64,000 bases of DNA from M3007 sp044230315 (GTDB lineage: Bacteria; Bacteroidota; Bacteroidia; Chitinophagales; Saprospiraceae), in contig JBGARJ010000024.1 in the NCBI GenBank assembly GCA_044230315.1, positions 12,047-76,046 on the forward strand. Reading direction: 5' to 3'. Both the position numbers and the translations under genes were made by a program. Each line of letters opens with the position of its first letter. Positions within the stretch are counted from its first letter, which is position 1. Shown piece after piece: positions 8,367 to 17,825 of this stretch. The notes under the pieces were generated by a model that saw only the letters and a program-made list of their open reading frames with translations, had not been told where the DNA came from and ran no database searches.

Positions 8367-9391
8367 TTCCAGTTGCCCTGCTTGGGGCAATCTGTTGTTT
8401 TTCTGCCAACTCAGGTCAGGCCCAGGAGTACGAATATTCCGAATTGCCGTCGTTTGAAGAATGCTATGCTTATGGTTGCAAACCGGAGGAAACAGGGCTC
8501 AATACAAGCCCTTTCTGCGGCGTGGTGCTTGCTTTAAGCGGGCTGAAACTCCGCGACGAACCTTCGTTCAGCGGGAAAACCCTGGCAGTGATTCCGTTCG
8601 GCGCTACGGTCGAGCGCACCGCAAATCCAGAACAATACCGCCCTCTGCGTCAGCGCGATTGGGAATGGTCGTCCGATTCCATATCCGGTTATTGGCAGGC
8701 GCTGACTTGGGATGGCAAAAAAGGGTTTGCCTTCAATGCTTATATCGGCGATGCTATTTACCGCATGACCCAGCCGGCCTACCTGCTTTTTCAAAACACA
8801 GCCGGCTGCTGGAACGACGGGTATGCTTCACCCGCCTATCATTACTACGCCGTTTACCCCAATCGCGACAGCAGCGTATGGCAGTTGAAAAAATTCAAAC
8901 CGGTGTTTTGGTTCAACGACGACGGCTTCGGCGGCACTTCCATACAGGCTGATCCCAGCCGCAGCCCGTCCCTGATCGTTGCCCTGAAATCACCCATTGC
9001 CGAAGGCAACTTGTTGGCGGAAAAAATCAACGTGCCTGTGACGGCGCATTCCGGCGAAATGCCGGCCAGCACCCCGCTGCCTCCGGCGGTACCCATCCCG
9101 AACAGCATGTTGCAGCTGGTTACCGTGGAAAAACAGGATCATTCGGGCCGTTACTATTTTCAGCTTCAGGTGGAAAACAAGCAGACCCGCCGCAGGCAGG
9201 TGATCGTGTCGAGGATATACGGCCATACCCGGCTGATTTGGGCGGGCGACCTTGACCGCGACGGCATCACCGATTTTATGCTGTCGTACGAGTCGCATGA
9301 GTACGGCCGGCAATTGTTCCTGTCGAGCCTCGCCAAAGCTGGCGAACTGGTATGGCCGGTGCAAATTTACTGGTTTGGCGATTGTTGTTGA
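8339..9391 (+). CDS. Secreted SH3-like domain protein
   Basis: A 350-aa exported protein of unknown role. The ATG at 8339 gives a signal peptide (MVKSFLSPVIPVALLGAI, cleavage after GQAQ). Residues about 58-125 look like a bacterial SH3 domain (LKLRDEPSFSGKTLAVIPFG), a fold that often binds peptides or cell wall. The C-terminal half ends with an acidic stretch (IWAGDLDRDGITDFMLSYE) that resembles the calcium-binding loops of FG-GAP/integrin-type repeats. The start overlaps the caspase-like gene by 28 bases, and the kinase gene begins 30 bases after its stop, so it sits in the middle of the same operon. Confidence 0.7.
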   Translation: MVKSFLSPVIPVALLGAICCFSANSGQAQEYEYSELPSFEECYAYGCKPEETGLNTSPFCGVVLALSGLKLRDEPSFSGKTLAVIPFGATVERTANPEQYRPLRQRDWEWSSDSISGYWQALTWDGKKGFAFNAYIGDAIYRMTQPAYLLFQNTAGCWNDGYASPAYHYYAVYPNRDSSVWQLKKFKPVFWFNDDGFGGTSIQADPSRSPSLIVALKSPIAEGNLLAEKINVPVTAHSGEMPASTPLPPAVPIPNSMLQLVTVEKQDHSGRYYFQLQVENKQTRRRQVIVSRIYGHTRLIWAGDLDRDGITDFMLSYESHEYGRQLFLSSLAKAGELVWPVQIYWFGDCC

Positions 9392-9421
9392 TCTTTGAGC
9401 GCTTGAATAACATCAATCCGG

Positions 9422-12400
9422 ATGTGGCATTTCTCAATAACGCGAAATCAGACCTGCACACGCGATTTCTTCCTGCAGGGAGCCTTCGGAGCGGAGGCTT
9501 TATGCCGGCTGTGTTTTCTGCTGACGGGTTTGTTTCTGCTTCAACCCCAATCGTTGCCCGCGCAGGCCTTCAATTTCGTGTCGTACTCCCTTCCGGAAGG
9601 GCTTCCCCAATCGCAGGTGTACGCTTTGTGCCAGGACCAGCGCGGCTACCTGTGGGCCGGCACCCAGGGCGGCGGGTTGAGCCGTTTCGACGGCCAGCAT
9701 TTTCTGAACTTCACCACCGCCGACGGGTTACCGTCCAACTATATCAACGCTTTGCTGATCGACAAGCGGCAGCGCCTTTGGATCGGCGCCAACCAGGGCC
9801 TCTGCCGGTACGACGGGGAGCGTTTCGAACGGCTCCGGCTGGCCGGCAGCAACGACAGTGTAGAGGTGTACGCCCTGGCACTCGTCCAGGGTCAGTCTGT
9901 TTGGATCGGCACCGACCGCGGCCTGTTTGCCTGTACCCTCGACGAGCCGGAAGCCAAACCGGTAGACCTTCCCGGCGCCGGCGCGCCGCTTCGGGTAACG
10001 GCCATTTTCCCAAGCCCCTGGGGCATTTGGGTAGGCACCAGCCGCGGCGCCTGGCTGATCGGCCAGCACAGCATCCACCTCGGCGAAAAAAACGGGTTGC
10101 CAGGCACTGTATTCGCCTTTGCCGCCGACGACCGGCAACAGGTCTGGGCGGCTTGTCTCAACGGCCTGGCCGTACTGGACGCCCGGCAGCCCAGGGTTTT
10201 GCGCGTATTCCGCGATGCGCCGCTCACCAACGCCGTCAGCCTCTGCCAGAGTCCCGCCGGCCGTATCTGGGTAGGCACGACCGATGCCGGCGTACTGCGC
10301 TACAATCCGGCCGATTCCAGCTGGCAGCAATGGACCGAACGCGACGGCCTGCCCCATCCACATGTGCACACCCTGCTGCTCGATCTGGCGGGCCAACTCT
10401 GGGCCGGCACCTCCGGCGGCGGGCTCGTCCGGCTCAGCCGTCAGCCCTTCCGCCACTTCGACCAAAGCCGGGGCCTGGCCGGCAACCGCGTGTATGCCCT
10501 GTACGAAGACCGCGCAGGACGCCTCTGGCTGGGGGTATCGCAAAACGGCTTGCAAGTGCTCGATTCCACCGGGCTGCACGCGTTCGAACGCGACAGCGGC
10601 TATTTGCGCATCAAGTGCAAGGCCATCGCCGGGGATGAGCGGGGCGACCTTTGGGTAGGCACGGAAGGCAAGGGTATTGCCGTGTTCGACTCCACCGGTA
10701 TGCAGCGAATGACCCGGGAGAACGGCTTGTTGCCGGGCAACCTGGTGCAGGCTATCGTGCCCGGCAATTCGGGCAGCATGTGGGCGGCCACACTCGGCGG
10801 CGGGATTGCCAAACTAACCCCGCTGCCCGAAGGCGGATACGCCGGACGGGCCTTCGGCCTGCGCGACGGCCTCCCCGACCTGCAAGTACAAACCCTGCGC
10901 GGCGACAGCGAAGGCCGGATCTGGTTCGCCACGCAATCGGGCCAGATCGGCTGGATCAATAACGACCGCGTGGAAGGCGTATTCGACGCGTCGAATGGCC
11001 TGCCCGGCGTACCGGTGCGTTGCCTGGCCTTCGACGGGCAAGGGCGGATATGGGCAGGCACCAAAGGAGGCGGCATTTGGTGGGCCGACAGGAAAACCAA
11101 ACACCCGCAGTTTCAGCCCCTGCCACCGGCAGTCCGCTTGTCTTCCCCCAATATTTACCTGCTGCATATCGATCGCGCCGGTCAACTCTGGGCGGGCACT
11201 GAAACCGGGGTGAATAAGATCATATTTGCCCCCGACGGCGCTGTGGCAGAAACGCAGCACTTCGGCCGGGCTGAGGGCTTTCTCGGCATCGAAACCTGCC
11301 AGGACGCCGTACTGGAAGACCACGGCGGGCGGCTTTGGTTTGGTACCATGAACGGCTTGAGCCAATACCTGTCGACGCACTGGGAGCGAAAAACCGTACC
11401 GCCCGTGTTGCATTTCGAAACAATCGCCCTGTTCTACAAACCCCTGCCCGAAACGGCCTATGCCGCCTGGGCGGCGCCCGGCGGCGGCATTAGCGCCGGC
11501 CTCGAACTGCCGTATTTTCAAAACCATCTGAGTTTTGCTTTTTGCGCCGTCGACCTGAGCAACCCGGAGGGTATCCGGTACCGCTGGCGTCTGGCCGGAG
11601 CCGAAACCGGCTGGTCGCCATTGTCGGCGCAGCAGCAGGTCAACTATGCCAACCTGCCGCCGGGGGGTTATATATTCGAAGTGCAGGCCACGACCGATGG
11701 CATGACCTTCAGCGCACCCTTGTCGGCTATTTTCACCATCCGGCAGCCGTTTTGGCGGCTGTGGTGGTTTCAGGTGCTGGCGGCGCTGGGCCTGGCCGGA
11801 TTGGTTGCCCTGGCAGCCTGGCGTTGGGTGCGCCGGATGCGCCGCATCGAATCGGCCCGCCGCGAACAGTTGGAAGTGGAAAACCGCCTGCTCCAACTCG
11901 AACAAAAAGCATTGCAGCTCCAGATGAACCCGCATTTCATTTTCAATGCCCTCACCAGTATCCAGGCGCTTATCACCGAACAACATTACCCCACTGCGCG
12001 GCAGGAAATCAACGGCTTCGCCAAACTCATGCGCAGCATCCTCAACAATTCCCGCCGGCAGACGATCAGCCTGCAGAAAGAGGCAAATACCCTGGCCCAA
12101 TATCTGCGCATCGAGCAATTTTGTCACCAGCACAAGTTTGATTTTGATATCGAATTACCGGAATCGGCCGACCCGGAAGAAGTGGAGATACCACCCATGC
12201 TGTTGCAACCGTTTGTGGAGAATGCCGTAGTGCATGGGGTGGCGCCATTGCCGTATCCGGGGAAGATCGATATCCGTTTTGCCCTGGAAAAAGATATCCT
12301 GTGTTGCGAAATCCGGGACAACGGCATCGGTCGCGAACGGGCCGCCCGCTTGCGCGAGGAGAAAAAACCCGGGCACCAGTCGGCGGCTCTGCAGGTTACC

Positions 12401-12532
12401 CAGGAACGCCTGGAAGCCTTGCGCGCCGGACGCCCCTACACCGCGCTGGACATGAAGGATATCCTCGATGAAAAAGGCGATATTGCCGGTACCAGCGTAA
12501 CGGTTCGCTTGCCTGCCAAACTGGAATTTTAA
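9422..12532 (+). CDS. Propeller-type sensor histidine kinase (Reg_prop, Y_Y_Y, LytS-like kinase)
   Basis: A one-piece envelope sensor of 1036 aa. After an N-terminal hydrophobic segment (LCFLLTGLFLLQPQSLPAQA) there are about a dozen repeats of the two-component regulator propeller type (for example GQLWAGTSGGGLVRLS). A Y_Y_Y-type beta domain follows (IRYRWRLAGAETGWSPL), then one transmembrane helix near residues 780-800 and a short coiled coil. The cytoplasmic kinase is of the LytS/YehU type: the phospho-acceptor His838 lies in QMNPHFIFNALTS and the ATP-binding N box in LLQPFVENAVVHG. The propeller would sense a ligand in the periplasm; in gut Bacteroides such proteins sense glycans, but the ligand here is unknown. 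The LytTR regulator starts 26 bases downstream. The start is the only in-frame ATG before the signal-like segment. Confidence 0.9.
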   Translation: MWHFSITRNQTCTRDFFLQGAFGAEALCRLCFLLTGLFLLQPQSLPAQAFNFVSYSLPEGLPQSQVYALCQDQRGYLWAGTQGGGLSRFDGQHFLNFTTADGLPSNYINALLIDKRQRLWIGANQGLCRYDGERFERLRLAGSNDSVEVYALALVQGQSVWIGTDRGLFACTLDEPEAKPVDLPGAGAPLRVTAIFPSPWGIWVGTSRGAWLIGQHSIHLGEKNGLPGTVFAFAADDRQQVWAACLNGLAVLDARQPRVLRVFRDAPLTNAVSLCQSPAGRIWVGTTDAGVLRYNPADSSWQQWTERDGLPHPHVHTLLLDLAGQLWAGTSGGGLVRLSRQPFRHFDQSRGLAGNRVYALYEDRAGRLWLGVSQNGLQVLDSTGLHAFERDSGYLRIKCKAIAGDERGDLWVGTEGKGIAVFDSTGMQRMTRENGLLPGNLVQAIVPGNSGSMWAATLGGGIAKLTPLPEGGYAGRAFGLRDGLPDLQVQTLRGDSEGRIWFATQSGQIGWINNDRVEGVFDASNGLPGVPVRCLAFDGQGRIWAGTKGGGIWWADRKTKHPQFQPLPPAVRLSSPNIYLLHIDRAGQLWAGTETGVNKIIFAPDGAVAETQHFGRAEGFLGIETCQDAVLEDHGGRLWFGTMNGLSQYLSTHWERKTVPPVLHFETIALFYKPLPETAYAAWAAPGGGISAGLELPYFQNHLSFAFCAVDLSNPEGIRYRWRLAGAETGWSPLSAQQQVNYANLPPGGYIFEVQATTDGMTFSAPLSAIFTIRQPFWRLWWFQVLAALGLAGLVALAAWRWVRRMRRIESARREQLEVENRLLQLEQKALQLQMNPHFIFNALTSIQALITEQHYPTARQEINGFAKLMRSILNNSRRQTISLQKEANTLAQYLRIEQFCHQHKFDFDIELPESADPEEVEIPPMLLQPFVENAVVHGVAPLPYPGKIDIRFALEKDILCCEIRDNGIGRERAARLREEKKPGHQSAALQVTQERLEALRAGRPYTALDMKDILDEKGDIAGTSVTVRLPAKLEF

Positions 12533-12558
12533 CTCCACGCTTAAAAATTACACCCTGT

Positions 12559-13302
12559 ATGATGACTGCGCTCCTCGTTGAAGATATGCCACAGGCCCTT
12601 CAGGTTTTACAAAATGACCTGGCCGAATATTGCCCGGATATCCGGGTTATCGGCGTAGCGCACAGCGTGGTGGAGGCGGCCAAGCAGTTGCGACAGCACA
12701 CGCCCGACGTCCTGTTTCTGGATATTTTGCTGGGCGACGGCACGGGGTTTGATTTGCTTGAAATTTTTCCCAACCTGAAAACGCGGATCATTTTTGTCAC
12801 GGCGTCCGACGAGTTTGCCGTGCGGGCGTTTCGCTTCGCAGCGGTGGATTACCTGCTCAAACCCGTGGAGCCCGCTCAATTGCAAGCCGCCGTGCAACGC
12901 GCCAAGAGCCATTTGGCCCACCCGGCCGAAAGCCTGGATTTGCTCAAAGAAACAATCCGCCGCCCCGAAGTGCTTCCTACCCGCATCTCGCTGAATACCC
13001 AGGAACGCATCGCGGTGGTCGATATCGACCAGATCGTGCGCTGCGAGGCCGACGGCAACAACACCTGGTTTGTGCTGGCCTCCGGCGAAAAAATCTTCGT
13101 GACCCGCACGCTCAAACAATTTGAACAATTGCTGGCACAGCACCAGTTTATCCGCGTGCACCAATCGCACCTACTCAACCTGGCCTACATTCGCGAGTAC
13201 GTGAAAAAAGACGGCGGCTACCTGAAACTGAAAAACGGCGACATTGTGCCCGTGTCGTTGCGGAAAAAGGCGGAAGTGATGGAATTGCTGGAGCGTTGGT
13301 AA
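12559..13302 (+). CDS. LytTR-family response regulator
   Basis: A 247-aa transcription regulator, almost certainly the partner of the kinase just upstream (26-base gap). The receiver domain has the acidic pair (VEDM), the phospho-acceptor Asp55 in VLFLDILLGD and the conserved Lys in YLLKPVEP. The LytTR DNA-binding domain spans about residues 140-247 (RIAVVDIDQIVRCEADGNNT, FIRVHQSHLLNLAYI). LytTR proteins bind direct repeats upstream of target promoters; no target site can be named from this window. It ends 6 bases from the convergent O-antigen-ligase-like gene, with no room for a separate terminator. Confidence 0.92.
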   Translation: MMTALLVEDMPQALQVLQNDLAEYCPDIRVIGVAHSVVEAAKQLRQHTPDVLFLDILLGDGTGFDLLEIFPNLKTRIIFVTASDEFAVRAFRFAAVDYLLKPVEPAQLQAAVQRAKSHLAHPAESLDLLKETIRRPEVLPTRISLNTQERIAVVDIDQIVRCEADGNNTWFVLASGEKIFVTRTLKQFEQLLAQHQFIRVHQSHLLNLAYIREYVKKDGGYLKLKNGDIVPVSLRKKAEVMELLERW

Positions 13303-13308
13303 TCCGGC

Positions 13309-14760
13309 TTAAGCCTCCTTCCGGTACAGCCCCGCATTCACCACCAGCGCTGCACAGATAAAAAACAGCGAACCGATCTTGTCGGTCTCCACAAAATCGT
13401 TCATCAGCATCAGCATGGCGATGAGCATAAAACTCAGCAGCGCCGACACCAGTACGCGCCTTCGGCCGGGTTCCGCCATGCGGTGGTAGATACGCTGGCC
13501 CTGGAAAATAACCGTCAGGCAAAACAACAGGATAAACACCAGTCCGGGGATACCCTGCTCCACGGTCACCATGAGGTAGTAGTTGTGTATGCCGGAACGT
13601 TCGGGGTTGTCGCTCACGTAGGTTTTGAAACTGGAGACGGTGTATTTTTTGTAGTAGAAATAAAAATTGCCGGGGCCAAAGCCGGTGTAGGGGCGGTCGC
13701 GGATCATATAAGAGGCCGCCACCCAGCGGTACACGCGCTCCATGGTCGAAATATCCTGCAGTTTGGTGGTAGCCTCGAGCAGGTTTTCAAAACGGGTGTG
13801 GGTCACGGTGTGCTCGTAATCGGGGGCGAACTGGAGCCAGTTGTCGCCACGGGTTACCAGCAACAACAGGCCGGAGAAGCTCAGGGCAAACACCAGCAAG
13901 GCCAGCCGGATCAGCCGGCGGCGTACGAGCCAGTAGATCCCGATCGCGGCGGCCAGCGCCCCATAGGCCGCCCGGGTATAGGCAAAGTTGATCCCGACGA
14001 TCAGGATAATAATTCCCGCTACCAGCAGCACCCAAGCGCCCGACCAACGCCGGTACCAATAAGTGCCGTACCACAAAAAAGGCAGGAAAATTGCCAGCAG
14101 GCAAGCATACATCACGTGGTTGCGGTAATAGGGGCCCATCACATAGTTGACCTCCTTGAACGAAAATCCATGCGGTGCATGCCGCACCAAAATGTGCAGC
14201 ACCGTGAACAACAAGGGCACAAAAAACCACCAGGTCAGGTTCTTAATATCCCGTTCTTCCTGCAACAAGTGCCCCGCAAGGAAGTAAAACACGATCACGT
14301 ACCAACCCTTGGCCAGTAAAAACTTGAACGATACCACCGCGTCGCCCGAGGTCACCACACACACCGCCGTCCAGGTCAGGTGCGCCAGCAGGGCCAAGGT
14401 GATGGGATGCCGCAAAAAACGCGCGTCGACGCTGCGCCAATGCCGCAAAAACCAGCCGGCCGACACCAGCGTGAGCAGCCACATCAGCGGTTCCGACGGC
14501 AGGTCGGTCCCAAATCCGCCGGGCAATTCCATTTCGATGGAGATCGGAATACAGGCCAGCATCAGAAAAAACACCCGCTTGAAGTCGACCACCGCCAGCC
14601 AAAGCACGAGCAAAAAGGCGGGTATCCCCGCTACCCAAATAGCTTCGGCTCCGATAGCGCCCCACAGGCACAGCACTGTGAGCAGCGCCCAGGCGCCCAT
14701 CACCCAGCGTTGCGGGTGTTGTGCCGGAAGGCCCAGTAACAGGTGGAGGCGTTGAAGCAT
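13309..14760 (-). CDS. O-antigen ligase/polymerase-like membrane protein
   Basis: A 483-aa polytopic membrane protein with about ten or more hydrophobic helices. The large periplasmic loop carries the features of the Wzy_C/WaaL family: YRWVAASYMIRDRPYTGFGP, followed by RSGIHNYYLMVTVEQGIPG, which matches the usual G-x-G and HN-x-YL...E-x-G pattern. The family either polymerises O-antigen or exopolysaccharide repeat units or transfers them to lipid A; the sequence does not decide between these. The Wzz-like gene lies 43 bases upstream on the same strand, which supports a role in building surface polysaccharide chains. Confidence 0.85.
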   Translation of the reverse strand: MLQRLHLLLGLPAQHPQRWVMGAWALLTVLCLWGAIGAEAIWVAGIPAFLLVLWLAVVDFKRVFFLMLACIPISIEMELPGGFGTDLPSEPLMWLLTLVSAGWFLRHWRSVDARFLRHPITLALLAHLTWTAVCVVTSGDAVVSFKFLLAKGWYVIVFYFLAGHLLQEERDIKNLTWWFFVPLLFTVLHILVRHAPHGFSFKEVNYVMGPYYRNHVMYACLLAIFLPFLWYGTYWYRRWSGAWVLLVAGIIILIVGINFAYTRAAYGALAAAIGIYWLVRRRLIRLALLVFALSFSGLLLLVTRGDNWLQFAPDYEHTVTHTRFENLLEATTKLQDISTMERVYRWVAASYMIRDRPYTGFGPGNFYFYYKKYTVSSFKTYVSDNPERSGIHNYYLMVTVEQGIPGLVFILLFCLTVIFQGQRIYHRMAEPGRRRVLVSALLSFMLIAMLMLMNDFVETDKIGSLFFICAALVVNAGLYRKEA

Positions 14761-14803
14761 GGCAGGTGGGAAAATGAGTTGGTTGCAGCAAATTCACTTT
14801 ATC

Positions 14804-15934
14804 CTATTGGGTCTGGGTAATGTCCCGCCAACGGATATCGCGGTAGGCGTCGGCCACCAGGGCCGCCAGGATAGTAAAGAAAAAGGCCGCCACCACGGTA
14901 GCGATCACGATGACGCTGCGCTTCGGCCGGCTCTTGGTGAGCGGCACGTCGGCGTTTTCCACCACCAGCAAAGCAGGGATGTCCGTGTTGTAAACCGCTT
15001 TGATCTGGCTGTAGCGCTCCAGGTCGTAGCTGAGCTGTTTACGCGCCTGAAAGTGGAGATCCTGCAAAATGGCGATCGAGGGATAGCCTTCGTTGAACCG
15101 TTTGATGGTAACCATCTCATCGCCTTTCGACCCGGTCGCGAGCAATTGCTGGCGCTGTTGCTCATAGGCTGCCAGGTTGGCGCGTATATAGGCGATGGTA
15201 TCGCGCGGGATATGGGGGTCTTTCTCCAGCACCTCGAGTTTGGCGCGGCTGAGGGTGATCTCCGATTCAGCCGTCGACAACTGGGTGGAGAGCTGCTCGC
15301 CCTGCGATCCGACGTCATAGATGCCGAAAAAGGTTTGTACGTGTCGCAGGCTGTCGCCCAGTTGTTCCAGTTCCGAGCGTTTGCGCATGATATTGTCTTC
15401 GAAGGCGGCCAGCAGTTTGGATTGGCTCTCTTTGGTGAGTCGCTGTCCGATGGCATTGATTTTGTCGCGCGCGGCATTGGCCATGTCGGCGGCCAGTTTG
15501 GGGTCCACATCCTCGATGCTGAGTTCGATAGCATCGTTTTTATTTTTCTGGGCGGAATACAGCGCGCGGAAGCGCTTGCGCACCTTGAACGGCCCTTGTT
15601 TGGCCGTCGAATCGATGCCATAATGATCGTAGAGGTGAAAACGCCCCACCATATAATCTTCCAGTTCCTTGCTGGTAGCCATCTCGGCCAGGCGGTCGAG
15701 ATCGTGGTCGGAGCCGTAATAATCGGTCACCTGGCCGGTGTTGCCGAACATCAGTTCGGGGTTGGCGAGGCGCGGGCTGGCCGGGTAGAAGATCGTGGTG
15801 GCCTGATAATAATTATCGAGGAACAGGGAAAGGACAATGCTTCCGGCCAGGGCCAGGAGGCACACATTCCGGATAGTTTTTCGCCAACGATAGATGGTTT
15901 GGAAGACGCCGAGGAGGTTGTCGTGTTGATCCAT
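14804..15934 (-). CDS. Wzz-like chain-length determinant protein
   Basis: A 376-aa inner-membrane polysaccharide co-polymerase. I chose the ATG at 15934 (MDQHDNLLGVFQTIYRWRKT) because an upstream ATG at 16087 adds a stretch without family features. The protein has an N-terminal helix (VCLLALAGSIVLSLFL), a long periplasmic helical region with coiled-coil character and a C-terminal helix (VIVIATVVAAFFFTILAAL) preceded by a proline-containing segment (VPLTKSRPKRS), the standard Wzz layout. No tyrosine-kinase domain is attached. It probably sets chain length for the polymer handled by the downstream O-antigen-ligase-like protein and shares its transcript. Confidence 0.88.
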   Translation of the reverse strand: MDQHDNLLGVFQTIYRWRKTIRNVCLLALAGSIVLSLFLDNYYQATTIFYPASPRLANPELMFGNTGQVTDYYGSDHDLDRLAEMATSKELEDYMVGRFHLYDHYGIDSTAKQGPFKVRKRFRALYSAQKNKNDAIELSIEDVDPKLAADMANAARDKINAIGQRLTKESQSKLLAAFEDNIMRKRSELEQLGDSLRHVQTFFGIYDVGSQGEQLSTQLSTAESEITLSRAKLEVLEKDPHIPRDTIAYIRANLAAYEQQRQQLLATGSKGDEMVTIKRFNEGYPSIAILQDLHFQARKQLSYDLERYSQIKAVYNTDIPALLVVENADVPLTKSRPKRSVIVIATVVAAFFFTILAALVADAYRDIRWRDITQTQ

Positions 15935-16101
15935 ATTGCTTGACAGGTGGACGCAGCGGGCTGGTTTTAACCCAGCTGCGCAAAACAGGGCGCAAAAGTA
16001 TAAAAATTGCCATCGGCACAAGGGTACGGGATGGAATTCGGTAAAATACCCTGGCGCACAAAAAACGCGGCCCGGTGCGTGATCCACGTTCCGGGCCGGG
16101 C

Positions 16102-16128
16102 GTTCGTTCCGGCATTTGCGGAACGAAC
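16102..16128 (-). terminator. Hairpin downstream of the TPR gene
   Basis: The arms GTTCGTTCCG (16102-16111) and CGGAACGAAC (16119-16128) are perfect complements around a 7-base loop. It begins 34 bases after the stop of the minus-strand TPR gene. As with the hairpin at 1024-1082, no T-tract follows, so termination is plausible but unproven. Confidence 0.4.
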
Positions 16129-16162
16129 CAGTCGCCTAATTTGCTGCTTTCCAGCCGCCGGC

Positions 16163-17197
16163 TCAGGCATCCTGCCATTCGAGCAGCAGGCGCGCCGCTT
16201 CGGTAGAACCCATGTCGGCAGCAGCCTGGAGGTCGTGGGTAAACTCGGGTTTGCCGGCGCGGTGTTTGGCGATGGCGCGCTGCAACAGCCCGTCGACCTC
16301 GGGCACCAGTTCGATACCCGATGGTGTGGCCAGCGTCTGGTCGAACGCCTCAACAGCCGCCGGGGCGTCGTTCAGGGCCAGCAGCGCCTTGCCCAGCAGG
16401 TAGTGGGCGCGGCGGCGGCGGGTAAAGTTGGGGTCGTCTTCGGTAAACTCCCGGCGCAGGTACAGGCGCAATTCAGCCGCGGCTTCCTGAAATCTCTTGG
16501 CGTGAAACAGGCTTTCGCCTTTTTTCAGCCGGGCCAGCCAATGCAGGGGCTGTAACGCCAGCGACCGCTTGACGGCCTGGTCGAAATCGGCCACGGCGCC
16601 CTCCCAATCGTTCTTCAGCATTTTTACTTTACCGCAGCCGTAGTACGGCTCCGGGTTGTTGGCGTTGAAGCGAATGCTTTTGGAGAAATCGTGGAGCGCG
16701 TCGTTGAAATTTTTCAACTTGTAATTAATGTAGCCGCGGCGCTCGTATGCCAGGGCATGGCGTTCGTATTTTTCAATGGCCCGGCTCAGGGCCTCGGTGG
16801 CTTCACGTTCCATACCGGCCTGGCCGATCAGGCCCCGGCCCCGGCGATATTCCTGTACGGCTACCTTATCGGAATCCGGTTCGATATTAAAGGCCGCCAA
16901 CAGGCGTCCGTTGTCCAAACACCAGGCCCATACGTTGCCCGCAATAGCATATTGTGCCACTTCCTGGAGCAACGCGGTGGTGCTGCGCCACGATTTTTCG
17001 GTTTGCATCAGCGTCTGCTGCGGTACCGTGAGGGAATAATCCTCTTCGGAAAAAACCTCTTCGGGTTTGAAAAGAATATCCGTTTTGTAATATGTTTCAA
17101 CACGGTTCTGCCATTGGCGCAGCACCATGTCGAACGTCCGCTGGGAACCAAATTCCAGCCGACCCTTGAAGATCAATTTTAACGGTTGCGTATTCAT
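16163..17197 (-). CDS. TPR-repeat protein
   Basis: A 344-aa protein without a signal peptide, probably cytoplasmic. The start at 17197 (MNTQPLKLIFKG) is preferred over one at 17275. The N-terminal 120 residues match nothing I know. From about residue 130 there are TPR units, clearest in ALAYERRGYINYKLKNFNDA and AYYGCGKVKM-like repeats, then two or three more helical pairs. TPR regions bind other proteins; no partner is apparent. It stands upstream of the polysaccharide genes on the same strand but 228 bases away, so co-transcription is uncertain. Confidence 0.75.
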   Translation of the reverse strand: MNTQPLKLIFKGRLEFGSQRTFDMVLRQWQNRVETYYKTDILFKPEEVFSEEDYSLTVPQQTLMQTEKSWRSTTALLQEVAQYAIAGNVWAWCLDNGRLLAAFNIEPDSDKVAVQEYRRGRGLIGQAGMEREATEALSRAIEKYERHALAYERRGYINYKLKNFNDALHDFSKSIRFNANNPEPYYGCGKVKMLKNDWEGAVADFDQAVKRSLALQPLHWLARLKKGESLFHAKRFQEAAAELRLYLRREFTEDDPNFTRRRRAHYLLGKALLALNDAPAAVEAFDQTLATPSGIELVPEVDGLLQRAIAKHRAGKPEFTHDLQAAADMGSTEAARLLLEWQDA

Positions 17198-17825
17198 CCT
17201 GCCTGCTGTTTGTCTGATGGTTATTTGGCATTCGGGCGGATTAGGGGGGTAGTCGCAACAGTTGATCGGGGACACAAAAAGGACCTTTCTTCGCGGCGAT
17301 TAAACCGGCCGCCAAAAAGTGTCCAGCACATTTCAGGGTCTTGCATGACGGCGTCGCCTGCATTTCTGGCGGCAGCCTTAGTAACACGCGACAACCCTTT
17401 TCACGTCGATCATTCGGATCGCCATGGTCAATTGCCCACAAAATCATTTTCGAAGCCCTTTTCGGAGGGATTATCGGTCGAAGAAAAAGAAACCGGACGA
17501 AAAGGAGCGCTTTCCCAAAAGAGTAACAAATATCCGGCGATTTGGGTTCTTAAGCAAGCGAACTTGGCAACTTTTTTGGGAAAATTTTTTGTTTCAAAAA
17601 ACAATTGTCAAATAAAATTTGCTAATCCCCTTCAGTTTCAGGCCTTCTGCCAAATTAAAACAATGGTACGGGCATTCAGGCCTTGCCCCGACTTTGATCC
17701 TCCGGCAATAAAATTTTGCGCATTTTCGCGCCGGATTTTGTACTTTCCGACCCCGAGGTACTGAAAACATCGAAAAAAAAGTCAATTTGTTTTAAATTAA
17801 CCTGCAGACGTAAATATCTTGTGGA
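17198..17825. other. Intergenic region between divergent genes
   Basis: This 628-base gap separates the divergent TPR and acyl-CoA synthetase genes. It becomes clearly AT-rich from about 17540 onward, as expected for a promoter region. TTTG at 17787 and several TTTG/TACTTT-like words are present, but none forms a convincing -33/-7 pair. Open frames here have no protein-like character. I see no hairpin or RNA gene. Confidence 0.5.

Noticed and set aside
3236..13302. NACHT gene as part of a multi-gene phage-defence island with the caspase-like protein
   Set aside because: The caspase-like protein has an export signal while NACHT NTPases act in the cytoplasm, and a 186-base gap separates the NACHT gene from the operon; a joint system is not supported by the sequence.
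17186..17764. Open frame of 192 codons in the gap before the acyl-CoA synthetase gene
   Set aside because: The composition is not protein-like, it begins inside the opposite gene and shows no domain; the AT-rich part is better explained as promoter region.
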